Below, piece by piece: positions 16,278 through 24,693 of a DNA stretch of 64,000 nt (its first letter is position 1; each line of letters starts with the position of its first letter). Source of the DNA: Ramlibacter humi. Its GTDB lineage: Bacteria; Pseudomonadota; Gammaproteobacteria; Burkholderiales; Burkholderiaceae_C. Location of the stretch: assembly GCF_004681975.1 (NCBI RefSeq), contig NZ_SMLK01000010.1, positions 1-64,000 of the forward strand, in the 5' to 3' direction. The notes below the pieces were generated by a model that had not been told where the DNA came from, did no database searches, and saw only the letters and a list, made by a program, of their open reading frames with translations. Both the position numbers and the translations under genes were made by a program.

Positions 16278-17363
16278 TTGTTGGACCGCATCGAACGACT
16301 GATTGCCTGTGCCGTCATCGCCACGTTCAGCGTGGTTGCACACGCGGCGCCCGAGCCGTTCAGCTGCCGAAGTGGCTTGTTCCCCCAGGAACAGGAAGCG
16401 CTGAAATCCGAGAGTGATTGCGCGGCGCAGGCGCTTGGCGCGAGCGGTTTCGCCAGCGTCTCTGCGAGCACGGATGATGGAAACAAGCCGGCCAATGCCA
16501 TCGACGGAGATCTCTCCACGTGGGCAGGCATCTCCGAACTGGCGGTAGCCACCGCCGGCACGCCGGCGTCGCCGCCGGGGGCATCCTCGACGGAGCAGGA
16601 TGTGTTCGGCGTGACGATGATCTATCCGTCGAAGGCGGGCGGTGAAGCGTGGTTTCTCACGGAGGCCTCGCGCAATGACAAGCGCTTTGATCCCCAGGGC
16701 GCCCCCAAACCGAACGCGGACGGCTCCTGGAAGATGAGAAGCCCAAAGGTTCGCATGGAAGTCTTCACCTCGACCGGCTACAACAGGAAGGCAATCTCCA
16801 CGCATGACCCCGACGAGCTGGCCAGACGCGGTTACATGCAAGCCCCCAACGACTGGAAAAACGTGGAGATGACGGGCTTCGTGAAAGTGAACGCGGTCAG
16901 CGATCCAAAGGACAACTTCTCCTGGTATGCCCGTGGTGGCCGGCACACCGACTCCGCCCCTTGCGAAGGCACCTCGTACAAAGGTGGGCTGCACTATGAC
17001 GGCCGGGCCCGCTGGGAAAAGGAGTCCTGGCACGTGAGCTACGACCAGACTGCGTACAAGGACGTCACTTCGTCGCTGCTGGGCCGGTGGGTGGGCTTCA
17101 AGGCGATCATGAAGAACATCACGTACAACGGGCAGCCTGCGGTGAAGCTCGAACTGTGGCTCAACGACAATGCAGACAAGGTCACGTGGAAAAAGATCTA
17201 TGACACCGTGGACCATGGCCAGATTGGGGGTGCGCTTGGTTTTTGCGGCGGTTCGGTGCCCGCCGCACCGATCACTTGGGGCGGTCCCATTGCCACGTTC
17301 CGCTGGGACAGCACCTCGGACGTGGACTTCAAGTGGCTGAGCGTGCGTGAGATTGCCGAGTAG
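16278..17363 (+). CDS. secreted protein with discoidin-like and lyase-fold domains
   Basis: A 361-residue secreted protein, signal peptide residues 1-23. Residues 55-85 (STDDGNKPANAIDGDLSTW) have the start of an F5/8C-like carbohydrate-binding domain. Residues 200-361 are like the concanavalin-type fold of polysaccharide lyase families: a YARGGRHTD and CEGTSYKGGLHYDGR stretch, LLGRWVGFKAIM, LELWLND and a final TWGGPIATFRWD. It probably binds or cuts extracellular polysaccharide; enzyme activity is not proven. The start is TTG (16278 or 16281) with GGAGAG just upstream, with no ATG that fits. Confidence 0.75.
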   Translation: MLDRIERLIACAVIATFSVVAHAAPEPFSCRSGLFPQEQEALKSESDCAAQALGASGFASVSASTDDGNKPANAIDGDLSTWAGISELAVATAGTPASPPGASSTEQDVFGVTMIYPSKAGGEAWFLTEASRNDKRFDPQGAPKPNADGSWKMRSPKVRMEVFTSTGYNRKAISTHDPDELARRGYMQAPNDWKNVEMTGFVKVNAVSDPKDNFSWYARGGRHTDSAPCEGTSYKGGLHYDGRARWEKESWHVSYDQTAYKDVTSSLLGRWVGFKAIMKNITYNGQPAVKLELWLNDNADKVTWKKIYDTVDHGQIGGALGFCGGSVPAAPITWGGPIATFRWDSTSDVDFKWLSVREIAE

Positions 17364-17410
17364 CGGCGCCGCATTGCTGCTGCCCGGAGGAGCCTCATCG
17401 GCCCATGCTC

Positions 17411-18166
17411 TCACGCCGCGTCGTGGAAGATCAGGCCGAGCGTGCTGCGGGTACCGCTGCGGATGCGGCTGACCCCGTGCCGCATGTTCACGCGGTAGAA
17501 GCCGCGGCTGCCCTGGACGGGGCGGTGGCTCACCGCGAAGACGGCGGCATCGCCTTGACGAAGCGGCACCACCATCGGCCGCGATTGCATCCGGGGGCGC
17601 TGCTCGGTCAGGACCAGCTCGCCTCCGTCGAACGCCACCCCCGGCGCCGAAAGCAGAACCACCACTTGCAACGGGAAGACCATCGTGCCGTACAGGTCCT
17701 GGTGCAGGCAGTTGTAGTCACCGGCGCCGTAGCGAAGCAGCAGGGGCGTGGCGCGGGTCTGGCCGGCCGCATGGCAGCGCCGCAGGTACTCGGCGTGCGA
17801 GGGCGGATAGTGGGGTTCGAGCCCGAGCGCTGAAGCCCATCGATTCGCGATCGCCGCGAGCCGGCCATACAGCCCGGCGCGCAGGTCGGGCAGCAGGCCC
17901 GGCAGCGGGTAGCCGAAATACTTGTACTCGCCCTGGCCGAAACCGTGGCGCGCCATCACGACCCTGCTGCGGAACAGGCCCCCACGACCCTCGTCGTACA
18001 GCGCCGCCAGGCCGGAGCATTCGTCCGCGGTCAACAACTCCGGCAGCACGGCCACGCCGTCGCGGTCCAGTTCCGCTTCCACACGAGGCCAGTCCTGGGA
18101 TTCCAGGCGGACAGCCGGACTTTGCCGGGTCTCGAAGGAGTTCGGCTGGAGATGCGAAGTGGCCAT
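17411..18166 (-). CDS. 2-oxoglutarate/Fe(II)-dependent oxygenase
   Basis: A 251-residue dioxygenase-fold protein. The iron triad is visible as His 155 and Asp 157 (LHQD motif) and His 230 (NMRHGVSR). Arg 240 (GTRSTLG) is placed to bind the 2-oxoglutarate carboxylate. The ATG at 18166 was chosen over a longer frame to 18208. Substrate is unknown; the layout resembles small prolyl/phytanoyl-type hydroxylases. It lies 85 bases downstream of the MBL gene on the same strand, so it may be the third gene of the BLUF-MBL transcript. Confidence 0.85.
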   Translation of the reverse strand: MATSHLQPNSFETRQSPAVRLESQDWPRVEAELDRDGVAVLPELLTADECSGLAALYDEGRGGLFRSRVVMARHGFGQGEYKYFGYPLPGLLPDLRAGLYGRLAAIANRWASALGLEPHYPPSHAEYLRRCHAAGQTRATPLLLRYGAGDYNCLHQDLYGTMVFPLQVVVLLSAPGVAFDGGELVLTEQRPRMQSRPMVVPLRQGDAAVFAVSHRPVQGSRGFYRVNMRHGVSRIRSGTRSTLGLIFHDAA

Positions 18167-18251
18167 GGCACGAGGATAGGCCCGCACATCAGCGCAGGCT
18201 GGCCGCAACCGGACACGTGGTTGCGAGGGACCGCGGTAGCCGCCTGCCGCC

Positions 18252-19088
18252 TCAGCCGCCCACGGCCCGCAGCTGCGGCCGCAGCTGTCCGCTCTCGGCG
18301 TCGATCATCGCCGTCGGCAGCTGGTAGGCGCGCTCGTCGAAGAGGTCGATGCCCACCGCGAGCTGCTCGGCCCAGTCGAGGAAGCCGTTGATGGCCGCGC
18401 GGCCTTCGATCGGCGCGCCGTGTTGCGGCACGATCATCGCGATGGGCAGCTGCCGCGCCATGCGCACCCACAGGCGCAGGATCTTGCCGGACACCATGTA
18501 GCGGCGATGGAAGCCTTCCATCCGCGGGATGTGCGCGGCGATGTCGGTCACCGGGCGCCTGGCCTCGGCGCCGCTCATGAGCGACACGCCCAGGTCGCCG
18601 GTGAACAGGATGCGGCTGGCCGGGTCCCAGAACTGGAAGTTGCCCTCGGCATGCAGGAAGTGCGCGGGCACCAGGTGCACCTCGCCAAGCCCGAGCTGCA
18701 GCCGGCCACCGGCATCCGGCACGCCGATGACGCGGTTCTCGGTCTTGCCCACCTTGGTGAAGTGCGGCGCGAAGCGCTCCCAGATGCGCGAGATCACCAG
18801 CCGCGCGCTGGTGCTGGTCATCCAGCGGTCCAGCGAGGCAATGATGTCCGGGTCGGCATGCGAAGCGAGCAGGTAGCTCAGCTGCCGCGGCGGAAAGAAG
18901 CGCGACAGCGTGAGGTAAAGCTCGTTGAAGGCGAGGTTGCCGCCGGGGTCCAGCACCGCGCCTTGGCCATGGTCCACGATCAGGAACTGGTTGGCCTGCA
19001 CGGCCTGTCCGTCTTCCTCCACGAGATCGCTGAACATCAGGCAGGCGTGGTCCTTCTGGCGGTACAGCTCGGTGGGCTCGGTCGGCAA
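18252..19088 (-). CDS. metallo-beta-lactamase-fold protein, diiron ODP-like
   Basis: A 278-residue MBL-fold protein. The metal motif is HADPD (His 77, Asp 79, Asp 81), which fits the oxygen-binding diiron (ODP/flavodiiron) branch better than the HxHxDH zinc branch. His 143 or His 146, Asp 165 (FTGDLG) and the histidine of PQHGAP complete the site. The start is TTG at 19088 with GAGGAG six bases upstream, directly after the BLUF gene stop. No flavodoxin domain is fused, so it cannot be a full flavodiiron protein; ODP relatives in bacteria sense or reduce oxygen or NO. Confidence 0.85.
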   Translation of the reverse strand: MPTEPTELYRQKDHACLMFSDLVEEDGQAVQANQFLIVDHGQGAVLDPGGNLAFNELYLTLSRFFPPRQLSYLLASHADPDIIASLDRWMTSTSARLVISRIWERFAPHFTKVGKTENRVIGVPDAGGRLQLGLGEVHLVPAHFLHAEGNFQFWDPASRILFTGDLGVSLMSGAEARRPVTDIAAHIPRMEGFHRRYMVSGKILRLWVRMARQLPIAMIVPQHGAPIEGRAAINGFLDWAEQLAVGIDLFDERAYQLPTAMIDAESGQLRPQLRAVGG

Positions 19089-19104
19089 TGGAAGCTCCTC
19101 GGGA

Positions 19105-20022
19105 TCAGTGGATGAAGGGGGCCGCGGCGTTCCACGCCGCGGACGGTTCGGCGGAATCCGCCAGCACGCCGCGGTAAGCGAGGCCGAAGCCGTGCGCCAC
19201 CTGCGCCAGCGGGGCGTGGATGTCCGCGCAAGCGCCGACACCGAGCAGCGCGGGCGCTTGCGGCCGGCCGGCGCATGCCGCTGCGACGCGGCGCACCAGG
19301 CGCAGGTCGGCGTCGGCCTCGCCCGACAGCAGCAGCAACACCCGCGCGTAGTCGGGCAGGAACGCCCGCGCCAGCGGCACGCCCAGGCCGCGCCGCGCCA
19401 TGGCGATCACACGCGCCAGCCGTTCACCGGCCGGGAAGTCGACGTAGTCGGTGGCGACGTCGAGGTCGCACGCGCCGGCCAGGCGGCGATGCACCAGCGG
19501 CTGGCCATGCCGCCGCGCGAGCCAGCGCACCAGTTCGAAGGAACCCGCGCCTTGCGCGGCGCAGACCAGCACACGCGTGAAGGCGGACGGATCGGCCTGC
19601 CGCTCGGCGCCGGGGTGGCCGAGCGGCGTGGACAGCTGGCGCCAGACGGCCGGCGGCTCGTCCTGGCAGCCGTCCTCGTGCCGCCGCCGCAACAGCGCCA
19701 CGCGTTGCGCGAAAGCCTCCGGCGCGTCGTCGCACTGCACGATGGCCATCGACCAGGGGCCGTCCAGCAGGCGAGGCCCGCGGCTCGCGTGGACGATGCG
19801 CAGCGCGTGGTGGCGCGCATCGCGGGCCACGCGCTCCATCAGCGCGCGCAGCACTTCGCCGGGCCCTTCCTTCCACTGCAGGAACCAGCCGGACTGGTGC
19901 AGCAGCGCGGTCGACACGCCCAGCGGCTGGTTGTGGCGCAGCGCGCTGGACCGGATGCGCTCCATCTGCGCATAGACGGAATCGGCGATGAGGGACTGGC
20001 TGGCGTACACGATGCGCGCCAC
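19105..20022 (-). CDS. BLUF-domain blue-light photoreceptor
   Basis: A 305-residue protein. The first 100 residues form a BLUF domain that binds FAD: VYAS tyrosine (residue 6), Asn 31 (RHNQPLG) and Gln 49 (GWFLQWKEG), with a PWSM motif for the Trp/Met pair near the end. Their spacing matches PixD (Y8, N32, Q50). Residues 110-305 are unrecognised, with no GGDEF, EAL or DNA-binding domain; the region may hold a flavodoxin- or Rossmann-like fold (FTRVLVCAAQGAGSFELV). The GTG start at 20022 was preferred over ATG 20139 because the domain begins right after it and room is left for a divergent promoter. The MBL gene follows within 17 bases. Confidence 0.88.
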   Translation of the reverse strand: MARIVYASQSLIADSVYAQMERIRSSALRHNQPLGVSTALLHQSGWFLQWKEGPGEVLRALMERVARDARHHALRIVHASRGPRLLDGPWSMAIVQCDDAPEAFAQRVALLRRRHEDGCQDEPPAVWRQLSTPLGHPGAERQADPSAFTRVLVCAAQGAGSFELVRWLARRHGQPLVHRRLAGACDLDVATDYVDFPAGERLARVIAMARRGLGVPLARAFLPDYARVLLLLSGEADADLRLVRRVAAACAGRPQAPALLGVGACADIHAPLAQVAHGFGLAYRGVLADSAEPSAAWNAAAPFIH

Positions 20023-20148
20023 GTTCTCTTCGACGGGCGGCGGGACTTCTGGACAGGCGGGCACGCGGCGATCTTCGGGGGTGGGGCGCAGCCCGGCCTT
20101 GCGCTGGATCAACTGTGGCCGCGCCCCGGCACCTAGCATGGCCGGTTC

Positions 20149-21237
20149 ATGCCCACGCCCATCCCCGCACCCGTCCCGCCTCACGCGGCCATGCCGCACC
20201 GCAAGGAAATCCGCCAGTGGCTGCTGCCGCTGTCCGCCCGCACCGTGGCATATCCCGCGCTGCTGCTGGCATTCGACTACGCGCTGCTGCTGCTGGCACT
20301 CGCGGGCGCGGTGATGCCGTTGGCGTGGTGGTGGCGCGTGCTGTGCGGCGTGGGGGCCGGCTTCGTGATCGGGCGCCTCTTCATCGTCGGCCACGACGCC
20401 TGCCACCAGAGCCTGACGCCGAACCGCCGCCTCAACCACTGGCTGGGGCGCATCGCCTTCCTGCCCTCACTCACGCCGTACAGCCTGTGGGAGGTGGGCC
20501 ACAACGTGGTGCACCACGGCTACACCAACCTCAAGGGGTTCGACTTCGTGTGGGCGCCGCACACCGCCGAAGAATTCGCGGCGCTGCCGCGCGGGCGGCA
20601 GCGGCTGGATCGCATCTACCGCAGCGGCTGGGCGCCGGGGCTCTACTACCTGGTGGAGATCTGGTGGAAGCGCATGTTCTTCCCCAACCGGCGCCACATG
20701 CCCACGCGCCGCCGCGTGTTCCTGCTGGACAACCTGCTGGTGTCCGCTTTCGGGGCGGTTTGGCTCGCGGCTCTGGCATGGATCGCGGCGGCCACCGGCC
20801 AGGCGCTGCTGCCGGTGCTGGCCACCGGCTTCGCGCTGCCTTTCCTGTTCTGGTGCGCCATGATCGGCTTCGTGGTCTACGTGCACCACACGCACACCGA
20901 GGTGCAGTGGCATGACGACCGCGCGCAGTGGGCGGGCGCGCAACCCTTCGTGTCCACGACCGTGCACCTGACCTTCCCGTGGGGCATCGGCGGCGCCATG
21001 CACCACATCATGGAGCACACGGCGCACCACGTGGACATGAGCATCCCGCTGTACCGCCTGAAGGATGCGCAGGCGTGCCTGGAGCACATGCTGCCGGGCC
21101 GCATCGTCGTGCAGCCTTTCTCCTTCCGCTGGTACTTCGACACGGCCAGGCGCTGCAAGCTTTACGACTTCCAACGCCGGTGCTGGACCGACTACGCGGG
21201 CGCACCGGCCAGCTCTTCCAAGGAAAGTGTGGGGTAA
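20149..21237 (+). CDS. membrane fatty acid desaturase
   Basis: A 362-residue integral-membrane desaturase. The three histidine boxes that bind the diiron centre are HDACH (82-86), HNVVHH (118-123) and HHIMEHTAHH (about 284-293). Hydrophobic pairs lie around 33-80 and 190-250. It introduces double bonds in membrane lipid acyl chains; position is unknown. A second possible start is ATG 20191. It is divergent from the BLUF gene, so a shared control region probably lies between 20023 and 20190. Confidence 0.92.
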   Translation: MPTPIPAPVPPHAAMPHRKEIRQWLLPLSARTVAYPALLLAFDYALLLLALAGAVMPLAWWWRVLCGVGAGFVIGRLFIVGHDACHQSLTPNRRLNHWLGRIAFLPSLTPYSLWEVGHNVVHHGYTNLKGFDFVWAPHTAEEFAALPRGRQRLDRIYRSGWAPGLYYLVEIWWKRMFFPNRRHMPTRRRVFLLDNLLVSAFGAVWLAALAWIAAATGQALLPVLATGFALPFLFWCAMIGFVVYVHHTHTEVQWHDDRAQWAGAQPFVSTTVHLTFPWGIGGAMHHIMEHTAHHVDMSIPLYRLKDAQACLEHMLPGRIVVQPFSFRWYFDTARRCKLYDFQRRCWTDYAGAPASSSKESVG

Positions 21238-21306
21238 ACCCCGAGCAAGCCGACAGCCAGTTGACAGCCAGGCAGTCGACGATCCGAGGGGAATCACCCA
21301 GGAGCC

Positions 21307-22296
21307 ATGATGAAACCGTTTACCGCAACCCGCCTTCTCGCGACCGCTTGCCTGGCGCTGGCCGGCGCCGGCGCGCACGCCCAGGACGCGGGCAACTACC
21401 CGAGCGCCAAGCCGCTGACCTTCGTGGTGCCCTATGCGCCCGGCGGCAGCTCCGACACGCGCGCGCGCATGCTGGCCGCCAAGATGTCGTCGTACCTCGG
21501 CCAGTCCATCATCGTCGAGAACAAGGCGGGTGGCGGCGGCAACATCGGCACCGACGCCATCGCCAAGGCGGCGCCGGACGGCTACACCTTCGGCATCGGC
21601 AACTTCGCGCCCCTGTCGGTGAACAAGGCGATGATGGCCAAGGTGCCGTTCGATCCGGCCAAGGACCTGGCGCCCATCATCCTGATCGAGCGCGGCCCGC
21701 TCGTGATGGTGGTCCCCGAGAAGTCGCAGTTCAAGAACTTCCAGGACTTCGTGGCCTACGGCAAGGCGAATCCGGACAAGACCACCTTCGCCTCCGCCGG
21801 CGTCGGCGGCGCCTACCACCTGGGCGGCGAACTGCTGTCGGCGGCCACGGGCATCCCCATGGTGCACGTCCCCTACAAGGGCGGCGGTCCCGCCACCACC
21901 GACCTGCTCGGCGGCCAGGTGAGCTTCATGTTCGACATGGCGCCCGCCGTGCTGCCCCACATCAAGGAGCACAAGATGCGCGCGCTGGCGGTCGCGACCG
22001 ACAAACGCCTTCCCCAGCTGCCCGACGTTCCGACGTTCGACGAGCTGGGGCTGAAGAACATGGCGATGTCCAACTGGTTCGGCCTGGTCGCGCCGGCCAA
22101 GACGCCCAAGGCCATCATCGCCAAGCTGAACGAAGCGGCCAACCGCGCGCTGAAGGAACCGGACGTCATGCAGGCCATCCAGGGCCCCGGCAACATCATC
22201 GGCGGCGGCACGCCCGAGCAGTTCGCCACCTTCGTGGCCGGCGAGACGGCGCGCTGGTCCAAGGTGGTGAAGGAAAAGCAGATCAAGGCCGACTGA
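21307..22296 (+). CDS. Bug-family tripartite tricarboxylate transporter binding protein
   Basis: A 329-residue periplasmic binding protein. Residues 1-25 are a signal peptide (ALAGAGAHAQ). Family marks are TFVVPYAPGGSSDTRARMLA (about 38-57), IIVENKAGGGGNIGTD and VPYKGGGPATTDLLGGQV (about 186). Bug proteins bind organic acids for TctAB transport or act as orphans in signalling. No tctA/tctB is next to it, so this is one of the many orphan Bug proteins of Burkholderiales. The ligand cannot be told. Confidence 0.93.
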   Translation: MMKPFTATRLLATACLALAGAGAHAQDAGNYPSAKPLTFVVPYAPGGSSDTRARMLAAKMSSYLGQSIIVENKAGGGGNIGTDAIAKAAPDGYTFGIGNFAPLSVNKAMMAKVPFDPAKDLAPIILIERGPLVMVVPEKSQFKNFQDFVAYGKANPDKTTFASAGVGGAYHLGGELLSAATGIPMVHVPYKGGGPATTDLLGGQVSFMFDMAPAVLPHIKEHKMRALAVATDKRLPQLPDVPTFDELGLKNMAMSNWFGLVAPAKTPKAIIAKLNEAANRALKEPDVMQAIQGPGNIIGGGTPEQFATFVAGETARWSKVVKEKQIKAD

Positions 22297-22304
22297 CGGC
22301 CCGC

Positions 22305-22598
22305 ATGCCGGTGCCGGCCGATGGCGTGAATCCATCCCAGCCGTACTGGCTGTACCTGCTGGAGTGCGAAGGAGGCTGCTACTACGCCGGCATCTCGCTG
22401 GACGTGGAGCAGCGCTTCTTCCAGCACCTGTTCGGCACCGGCGCGAAGTTCACGCGCGCGCGGCCGCCCTTGCGCGTGCTGGCCGCGCGGGAGTATCCGA
22501 GCAAGTCGGAGGCGCTGCGCGCGGAGTTGCGGTTGAAGGCCTTGCCACGGGCCCGGAAAATCGACTTCTTTTCCGCCGGCATGCCGCACTGCCCATGA
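22305..22598 (+). CDS. GIY-YIG nuclease-superfamily protein
   Basis: A 97-residue protein with one GIY-YIG domain. The motif is present as WLYLLECEGGCYYAGIS (about residues 15-31), followed by the usual RFFQH and RARPPLRVL stretches. The class is the YhbQ/UvrC-like short proteins whose role in DNA repair or turnover is uncertain. It starts 8 bases after the Bug gene and overlaps the AraC regulator by ATGA, so the three are one operon. Confidence 0.9.
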   Translation: MPVPADGVNPSQPYWLYLLECEGGCYYAGISLDVEQRFFQHLFGTGAKFTRARPPLRVLAAREYPSKSEALRAELRLKALPRARKIDFFSAGMPHCP

Positions 22599-23407
22599 GC
22601 CCCCCTCCAGCCGAACGCTACCAGGGCGACTTCATTGCCTGGACGGGCGTTTGCGGCTTCATCGGCAGGGGCGGCGGGCCTTCCATCGAGCCGCACTCGC
22701 ACTACGCCATCCAGCTGGCGCTGGGCGCACCCACCGGCCTGCGCGTGCAGCCGGGGCGCCACGGTGAATGGCAAGCCTGTGCCGCGGCGCTGGTGCCTTC
22801 GAGGGCGGTCCACAGCATCGACGTGAACGAGTGCGGCTTCAGCGCCGTTCTCTTCATCGAACCGGAAACCGCGCAGGGGAGGGCGCTCGCCGCCCGCCTG
22901 GGCGGCGGGGTGGAGCTGCTGGGCCGCTCCACCGTGGCGGCATGCGCCGCGCGGCTGCAGGCTGCCTGGGAAGTGGAGAAGAGCTACGGCGCGGTGCGGG
23001 CCGCGTGCATGGACCTCGTGCGCGAGCTTTCCGGGGCCGCGCCGAACACCCCGTCCGATCCGCGCGTTCTCGCCGCGATCGAATACGTCCGGGAGCGGGC
23101 CGGCCAGGGCGTTTCGCTCGCCGACGTGGCGAAGGCGGCGCACCTCTCGCCCGAGCGGTTCCGGCACCTGTTCGTCGAAGAGACCGGCATGGCGCTGCGC
23201 ACCTACCTGCTGTGGCGCCGGCTCCTGCATGTCTGGACCCTGCTCATGGCCGGCGAGACGCTCTCCGGCGCCGCGCACGCCGCCGGGTTCGCCGACTCGG
23301 CGCACCTGTCCCGCACGGCGCGAACGATGTTCGGACTTCCGCCCTCCGTCCTGCAGATGCGCGGGCCGTTGAGCGCGCAGGCACGCGAACGGCATCACCT
23401 GGACTGA
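22595..23407 (+). CDS. AraC-family transcriptional regulator
   Basis: A 270-residue regulator. Residues 10-140 resemble a cupin-like sensing domain (SIEPHSHYAIQLALG). Residues 160-260 hold the two helix-turn-helix motifs of AraC/XylS: VSLADVAKAAHLSPERFRHLF and the second, LSGAAHAAGFADSAHLSRT, with the usual FG-x-x-PS ending. It overlaps the GIY-YIG gene by four bases and its end overlaps the convergent peroxidase gene by 13. Target genes are unknown. Confidence 0.92.
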   Translation: MSPPPAERYQGDFIAWTGVCGFIGRGGGPSIEPHSHYAIQLALGAPTGLRVQPGRHGEWQACAAALVPSRAVHSIDVNECGFSAVLFIEPETAQGRALAARLGGGVELLGRSTVAACAARLQAAWEVEKSYGAVRAACMDLVRELSGAAPNTPSDPRVLAAIEYVRERAGQGVSLADVAKAAHLSPERFRHLFVEETGMALRTYLLWRRLLHVWTLLMAGETLSGAAHAAGFADSAHLSRTARTMFGLPPSVLQMRGPLSAQARERHHLD

Positions 23408-24693
23408 ACGACGGGACCGGACAGCGTTCCCAGGAATGCCGCCAGGTCCTGGATGTCGGCGGCCGACAGGCGGATCGCCTGGCGCTCGGCGTGCCTTTCC
23501 CCGGGCCGGGCCAGCTCGCTGTGGCCCAGCGCGGCTTCCGGCGACTTCGCGTAGTGCTCCACCACCTGCTGCAGGGTGGCGAACTGTCCGGCGTGCATGT
23601 AAGGCGCCCTGTCCGCGACGTTGCGCAGGCTGGGCGTGCGGAAAGCCGCCAGCTGCCCGGGGTCGTCCGTGGCGAGGAACCGGAGTTCGCCGCACTGTTC
23701 GGGCCTGGCGTCGCTGTAGCGCCCCAGGCAATTGAACTCGTCCTGCAGCAGCTTGCGCAGACCGTCGGCGCGTCCGCGGTCGGGCTTGGCCGGATCGAGC
23801 GGCGGGATGCCGGTGTTGTGGAAGGCATGGTCGGTGAGCAGCGGCCCGTTGTGGCAGGTCACGCACTGTCCCTTGGTGAGGAAAAGGCGCAGGCCCCGCA
23901 CTTCCTGCGGCGACAGCACTTCCTGGCCGCGCCCGTCGCCGGCCACGGTGGCATCGGCGTAGCGGTCGAAGCGCGATTCGCCGTAGGAGATGCTTCTCTC
24001 GAAGGCGGCGATGGATTTCCCCATGTTCGCGAACACCCGGTTCACCGCATCGCGGCTGCCCTCCGGCATGGCGCTCCAGGCTTTCTGCTCCGCGGGGGTG
24101 CCCAGGGGCGAGGCGTCATCCGGCAGGCCACCCAGCGGCGGCAGCGGGCCGAAGACGGCCTGGTACTGCGCGCTGTAGTGGGCCTGCACGGTCTTCACCA
24201 GCCGCACCCGGTTGGCGCCATGCTCCGCGCCATCCTCCAGCGGCCCGAGCGCTTGCGACCAGGCGCTGTCCTTGCGGCCGTCCCAGAAGAGGAAGGGCGA
24301 GTGCGCGGCGCCCATCAGGGGCATGGTCCGGCGCTGTCCGGTGCCGATGCCCTGGCCGAAAGGCCTGCCGTCCTGGAACTGCTTGCCGGCGGAATGGCAG
24401 CTGGCGCAGGCTACCTGGCCGTTCCTGCTCAGGCGCGTGTCGTTGAAGAGCGCGCGCCCCAGCGCCGCCGCTTCCTGGCGCTGCTCGTGGGCATTGCCGG
24501 GATCCGCCGGACGCGGCCCGGCTTCCTTCAGCCGCATGGATGCGAGCACCGCGATGTCCTGCGCCGGCCACGGGTCACGCAGCGCCTGGTTGTTCATGGC
24601 CTGCGCGGCAACGGCGGTGACGGCGACGGCGGCGATCGCGGCCGCCGCCCGGGCCAGCAGCGGCGTCCCGGGCTTCGATGCCGGCGTCTTCAC
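23395..24693 (-). CDS. MauG-like diheme cytochrome c peroxidase
   Basis: A 432-residue periplasmic protein, N-terminal hydrophobic signal (residues 10-32). Two heme c motifs, CASCH (96-100) and CVTCH (277-281), and the arrangement (FWDGRKDSAWSQALGPL, MGKSIAAFERSI, HNTGIPPLDP) match the MauG/CcpA diheme peroxidase family. The GTG start at 24693 overlaps the stop of the DUF3703 fusion gene (GTGA), so the two are coupled. Members reduce hydrogen peroxide or oxidise proteins; the role here is unknown. Confidence 0.92.
   Translation of the reverse strand: MKTPASKPGTPLLARAAAAIAAVAVTAVAAQAMNNQALRDPWPAQDIAVLASMRLKEAGPRPADPGNAHEQRQEAAALGRALFNDTRLSRNGQVACASCHSAGKQFQDGRPFGQGIGTGQRRTMPLMGAAHSPFLFWDGRKDSAWSQALGPLEDGAEHGANRVRLVKTVQAHYSAQYQAVFGPLPPLGGLPDDASPLGTPAEQKAWSAMPEGSRDAVNRVFANMGKSIAAFERSISYGESRFDRYADATVAGDGRGQEVLSPQEVRGLRLFLTKGQCVTCHNGPLLTDHAFHNTGIPPLDPAKPDRGRADGLRKLLQDEFNCLGRYSDARPEQCGELRFLATDDPGQLAAFRTPSLRNVADRAPYMHAGQFATLQQVVEHYAKSPEAALGHSELARPGERHAERQAIRLSAADIQDLAAFLGTLSGPVVQSR

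Noticed and set aside
13577-16561. 994-codon open frame on the minus strand
   Set aside because: It is antisense to the Sel1-repeat gene. Its composition is Arg/His/Gly-rich without domain patterns, as expected from the opposite strand of a very GC-rich gene.
20023-20139. Longer N-terminus for the BLUF protein from ATG 20139
   Set aside because: The added 39 residues are Pro/Arg-rich and unlike BLUF proteins, there is no ribosome-binding site, and only 9 bases would be left between two divergent genes.
20467-22335. 622-codon open frame on the minus strand
   Set aside because: It is a shadow of the desaturase and Bug genes, which have histidine boxes and family motifs in their own frames.
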